Of a stretch of DNA of 64,000 nt, positions 62,759 to 64,000 are shown piece after piece. The translations under genes and the position numbers were made by a program. The number at the start of each line of letters is the position of its first letter. Position 1 is the first letter of the stretch. This stretch comes from JANQJA01 sp047947185 (GTDB taxonomy: Bacteria; Pseudomonadota; Gammaproteobacteria; Pseudomonadales; Azotimanducaceae). The stretch is taken from contig CP170502.1 of the NCBI GenBank assembly GCA_047947185.1, positions 2,914,001 through 2,978,000 of the forward strand, written 5' to 3'. Under the pieces are notes generated by a model. It did not search any database and was not told where the DNA came from. It saw only the letters and a list, made by a program, of their open reading frames with translations.

Positions 62759-64000
62759 ATGGTTAGTCAATTAACTGTGGCTAAGTCGGCCGCCGGTTCT
62801 TCATTTCTGCAGCAGGTGCACATTGGACAATCTGTGCGTTTGAGAGTTGGTGCTCTGCTCCTGTCTCTTTTTTTTCCCCATCAGGATATACAAGCCATGG
62901 ATGACGCATTTCCACAAGACCTTAACATGAAGCCTGCGATAGAACGGTTGTTTGATGCCTATCAGGAGCGTGATGAACTGCTACGGCGAAAATTGCTTAG
63001 TGCTTCAGTAAGCGAAGTTGCCAGATACTGGCAAAGGGATAGAGTACTCTACTCTATTGCGGAAATTTCTGATCAGATCGAGGCTTGGCACGACGAAGAT
63101 ACCGAGCGAGCACCAAGAATGATCAGTGATATTCAGACTTTCAGAAATGTCGCTCGAGTTGCCTGGTCGCAGAAAATGGAAGGCTTGAATAATTTTCAGA
63201 AAGGCGAGTCCTTTTTTGAACTGGATGTAGATGGTCTTCTGACCACCATTGTGAATTTTTCAGATCCACCCCATGACGTGATAATTGAAAAAGGGCCCGA
63301 ATCCTACATTAAGGCCTGGAACAGCGAGACCTTGCTGTCAAGACAAGCGCAGTTGGAATCCACCTGGTCGCAAGATGCCCGCTGGGTAGAAATCCGGTTT
63401 GATGTGACAGGACCCGCGGCGATCGCCGAAACAATGAAGGCGCCAATAGTCATGGAATCGGTGGATGGCGTCATGGATGAGCTGGTGATTGAGGGTGTCG
63501 GCCGGCAGATTCGGTTTCAGGTCGACGTGACTCATAAAGAAGGCCATGAAATTGGCCGGTTCACTGACTTTGTCTTTGAAGATGAGAGCGGTCAGACTCG
63601 TCTTCTTGCCGGTTTTCGTGGTGCGTCATTGTCGATGAAGCACAAAACCAGTGTAGTCGATCCCTCTTGGCATAGAGCTTACATTTCAGGTTATCGAGAC
63701 GCTGGAGGGCGTTTCGCTGGGGGATCAGAGGTGATGCATCTGGCAAGTCATCGTAATCGACTATACGCCGCCAATGGCTACTGGGAAGATAGTCACTATA
63801 AAGTACCGGAAGGTGCGCCGGTTCAATCCGCCCAGATTCTTCGATTGGACGAGCCGTCCGGTCAGTTTCAGGTGGATCTGGATATGGGGGAAGCGAGTCC
63901 ACCTGGCATCAATATTATGAAAGGCAACTTGCTCAAGGTGATTCGGTTTACTCACCAAGGCAAGGAGTCTTTACCCGAACCTGTTGATATTCTCTTTGCA
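62759..64000 (+). CDS. unidentified exported protein, 3' end beyond the window
   Basis: An open frame of 414 codons from ATG 62759 (GAGGGTA before it) runs off the right edge. A hydrophobic segment (LRVGALLLSLFFPHQDIQA, about residues 30-48) looks like a signal peptide, so the true start may be a later codon near 62815. The body is beta-rich with VEIRFDVTGPAAIAETMKAP, IRFQVDVTHKEGHEIGRFTD, and SEVMHLASHRNRLYAANGYWED followed by AQILRLDEPSGQFQVDLDMG. The last part is reminiscent of one blade of a beta-propeller. No family is recognised. It follows the SDR by 75 bases and may belong to the island. Confidence 0.65.
   Translation, partial: MVSQLTVAKSAAGSSFLQQVHIGQSVRLRVGALLLSLFFPHQDIQAMDDAFPQDLNMKPAIERLFDAYQERDELLRRKLLSASVSEVARYWQRDRVLYSIAEISDQIEAWHDEDTERAPRMISDIQTFRNVARVAWSQKMEGLNNFQKGESFFELDVDGLLTTIVNFSDPPHDVIIEKGPESYIKAWNSETLLSRQAQLESTWSQDARWVEIRFDVTGPAAIAETMKAPIVMESVDGVMDELVIEGVGRQIRFQVDVTHKEGHEIGRFTDFVFEDESGQTRLLAGFRGASLSMKHKTSVVDPSWHRAYISGYRDAGGRFAGGSEVMHLASHRNRLYAANGYWEDSHYKVPEGAPVQSAQILRLDEPSGQFQVDLDMGEASPPGINIMKGNLLKVIRFTHQGKESLPEPVDILFA

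Noticed and set aside
1..64000. rRNA, tRNA, riboswitch or prophage region
   Set aside because: No cloverleaf, conserved rRNA segment, known riboswitch core or phage structural gene was recognised by eye; a covariance-model search would be needed to be certain.

Overview
The window is bacterial, most likely from a gammaproteobacterium (Pseudomonadota). Evidence for this is the TonB-dependent receptors with ECF-sigma/FecR regulators, Rieske and phytanoyl-CoA-type dioxygenases, acyl-CoA/CoA-transferase catabolism, and Shine-Dalgarno-led, tightly coupled operons on both strands. Species assignment is inference. No rRNA, tRNA or CRISPR array was seen.

Layout. (1) 1-5450, minus strand: a four-gene acyl-CoA operon (D-aminoacylase-type amidohydrolase, fused double CaiB/BaiF CoA-transferase, acyl-CoA dehydrogenase, SDR running off the edge). 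(2) 5642-8010: a truncated tyrosine phosphatase and IS91-family debris with IS91 copy 1. (3) 8011-14214: a set of hydrolases, a lipoprotein, a GST and a TetR regulator. The two divergent intergenic regions share a palindromic operator-like site, so this looks like one TetR regulon. (4) 14335-18387: a small hypothetical protein, a LON-substrate-binding-domain protein preceded by a 13-bp palindromic tandem array, an amidase, an SDR and a truncated membrane protein. (5) 18388-19693: IS91 copy 2, then the C-terminus of a TonB. (6) 19990-22929: a translationally coupled BNR-propeller / MoaD-like / acyl-CoA ligase operon. (7) 22926-25655: DUF3293, Rieske oxygenase and PhyH dioxygenase, minus strand. 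(8) 26.1-44.6 kb: a decay zone. It holds a frameshifted CBS protein, a mosaic of alcohol dehydrogenase tail / IS21 interior / carboxylesterase head, an ECF sigma-FecR-TonB receptor locus, IS91 copy 3 with an integrase remnant, an HExxH lipoprotein, two opposed degenerate IS91 remnants, a broken HSL-type esterase, an intact ALDH next to a broken acetolactate-synthase-like gene, and a P450 split by an intact IS21 element with a 7-bp target duplication. (9) 44.9-62.7 kb: lower-GC sequence by eye, organised as an uptake and catabolism island. It holds a Zn alcohol dehydrogenase, two alpha/beta-hydrolase homologues with complementary missing catalytic residues, a VOC protein, a peptide-type ABC importer, a second ECF-FecR-TonB receptor module, an amidohydrolase, a broken sulfotransferase, a TPP enzyme and an SDR. 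(10) 62759-64000: an unidentified secreted-type protein, open at the window edge.

How it may work together: in the right-hand island the sigma/anti-sigma/receptor trio would sense and import a ligand through the outer membrane, the ABC system would take it or a product across the inner membrane, and the dehydrogenases, hydrolase-fold proteins, amidohydrolase and TPP enzyme would process it. The substrate cannot be read from sequence. The middle of the window records repeated IS91 and IS21 activity and loss of an older catabolic locus (P450, ALS-like, ALDH, esterase).
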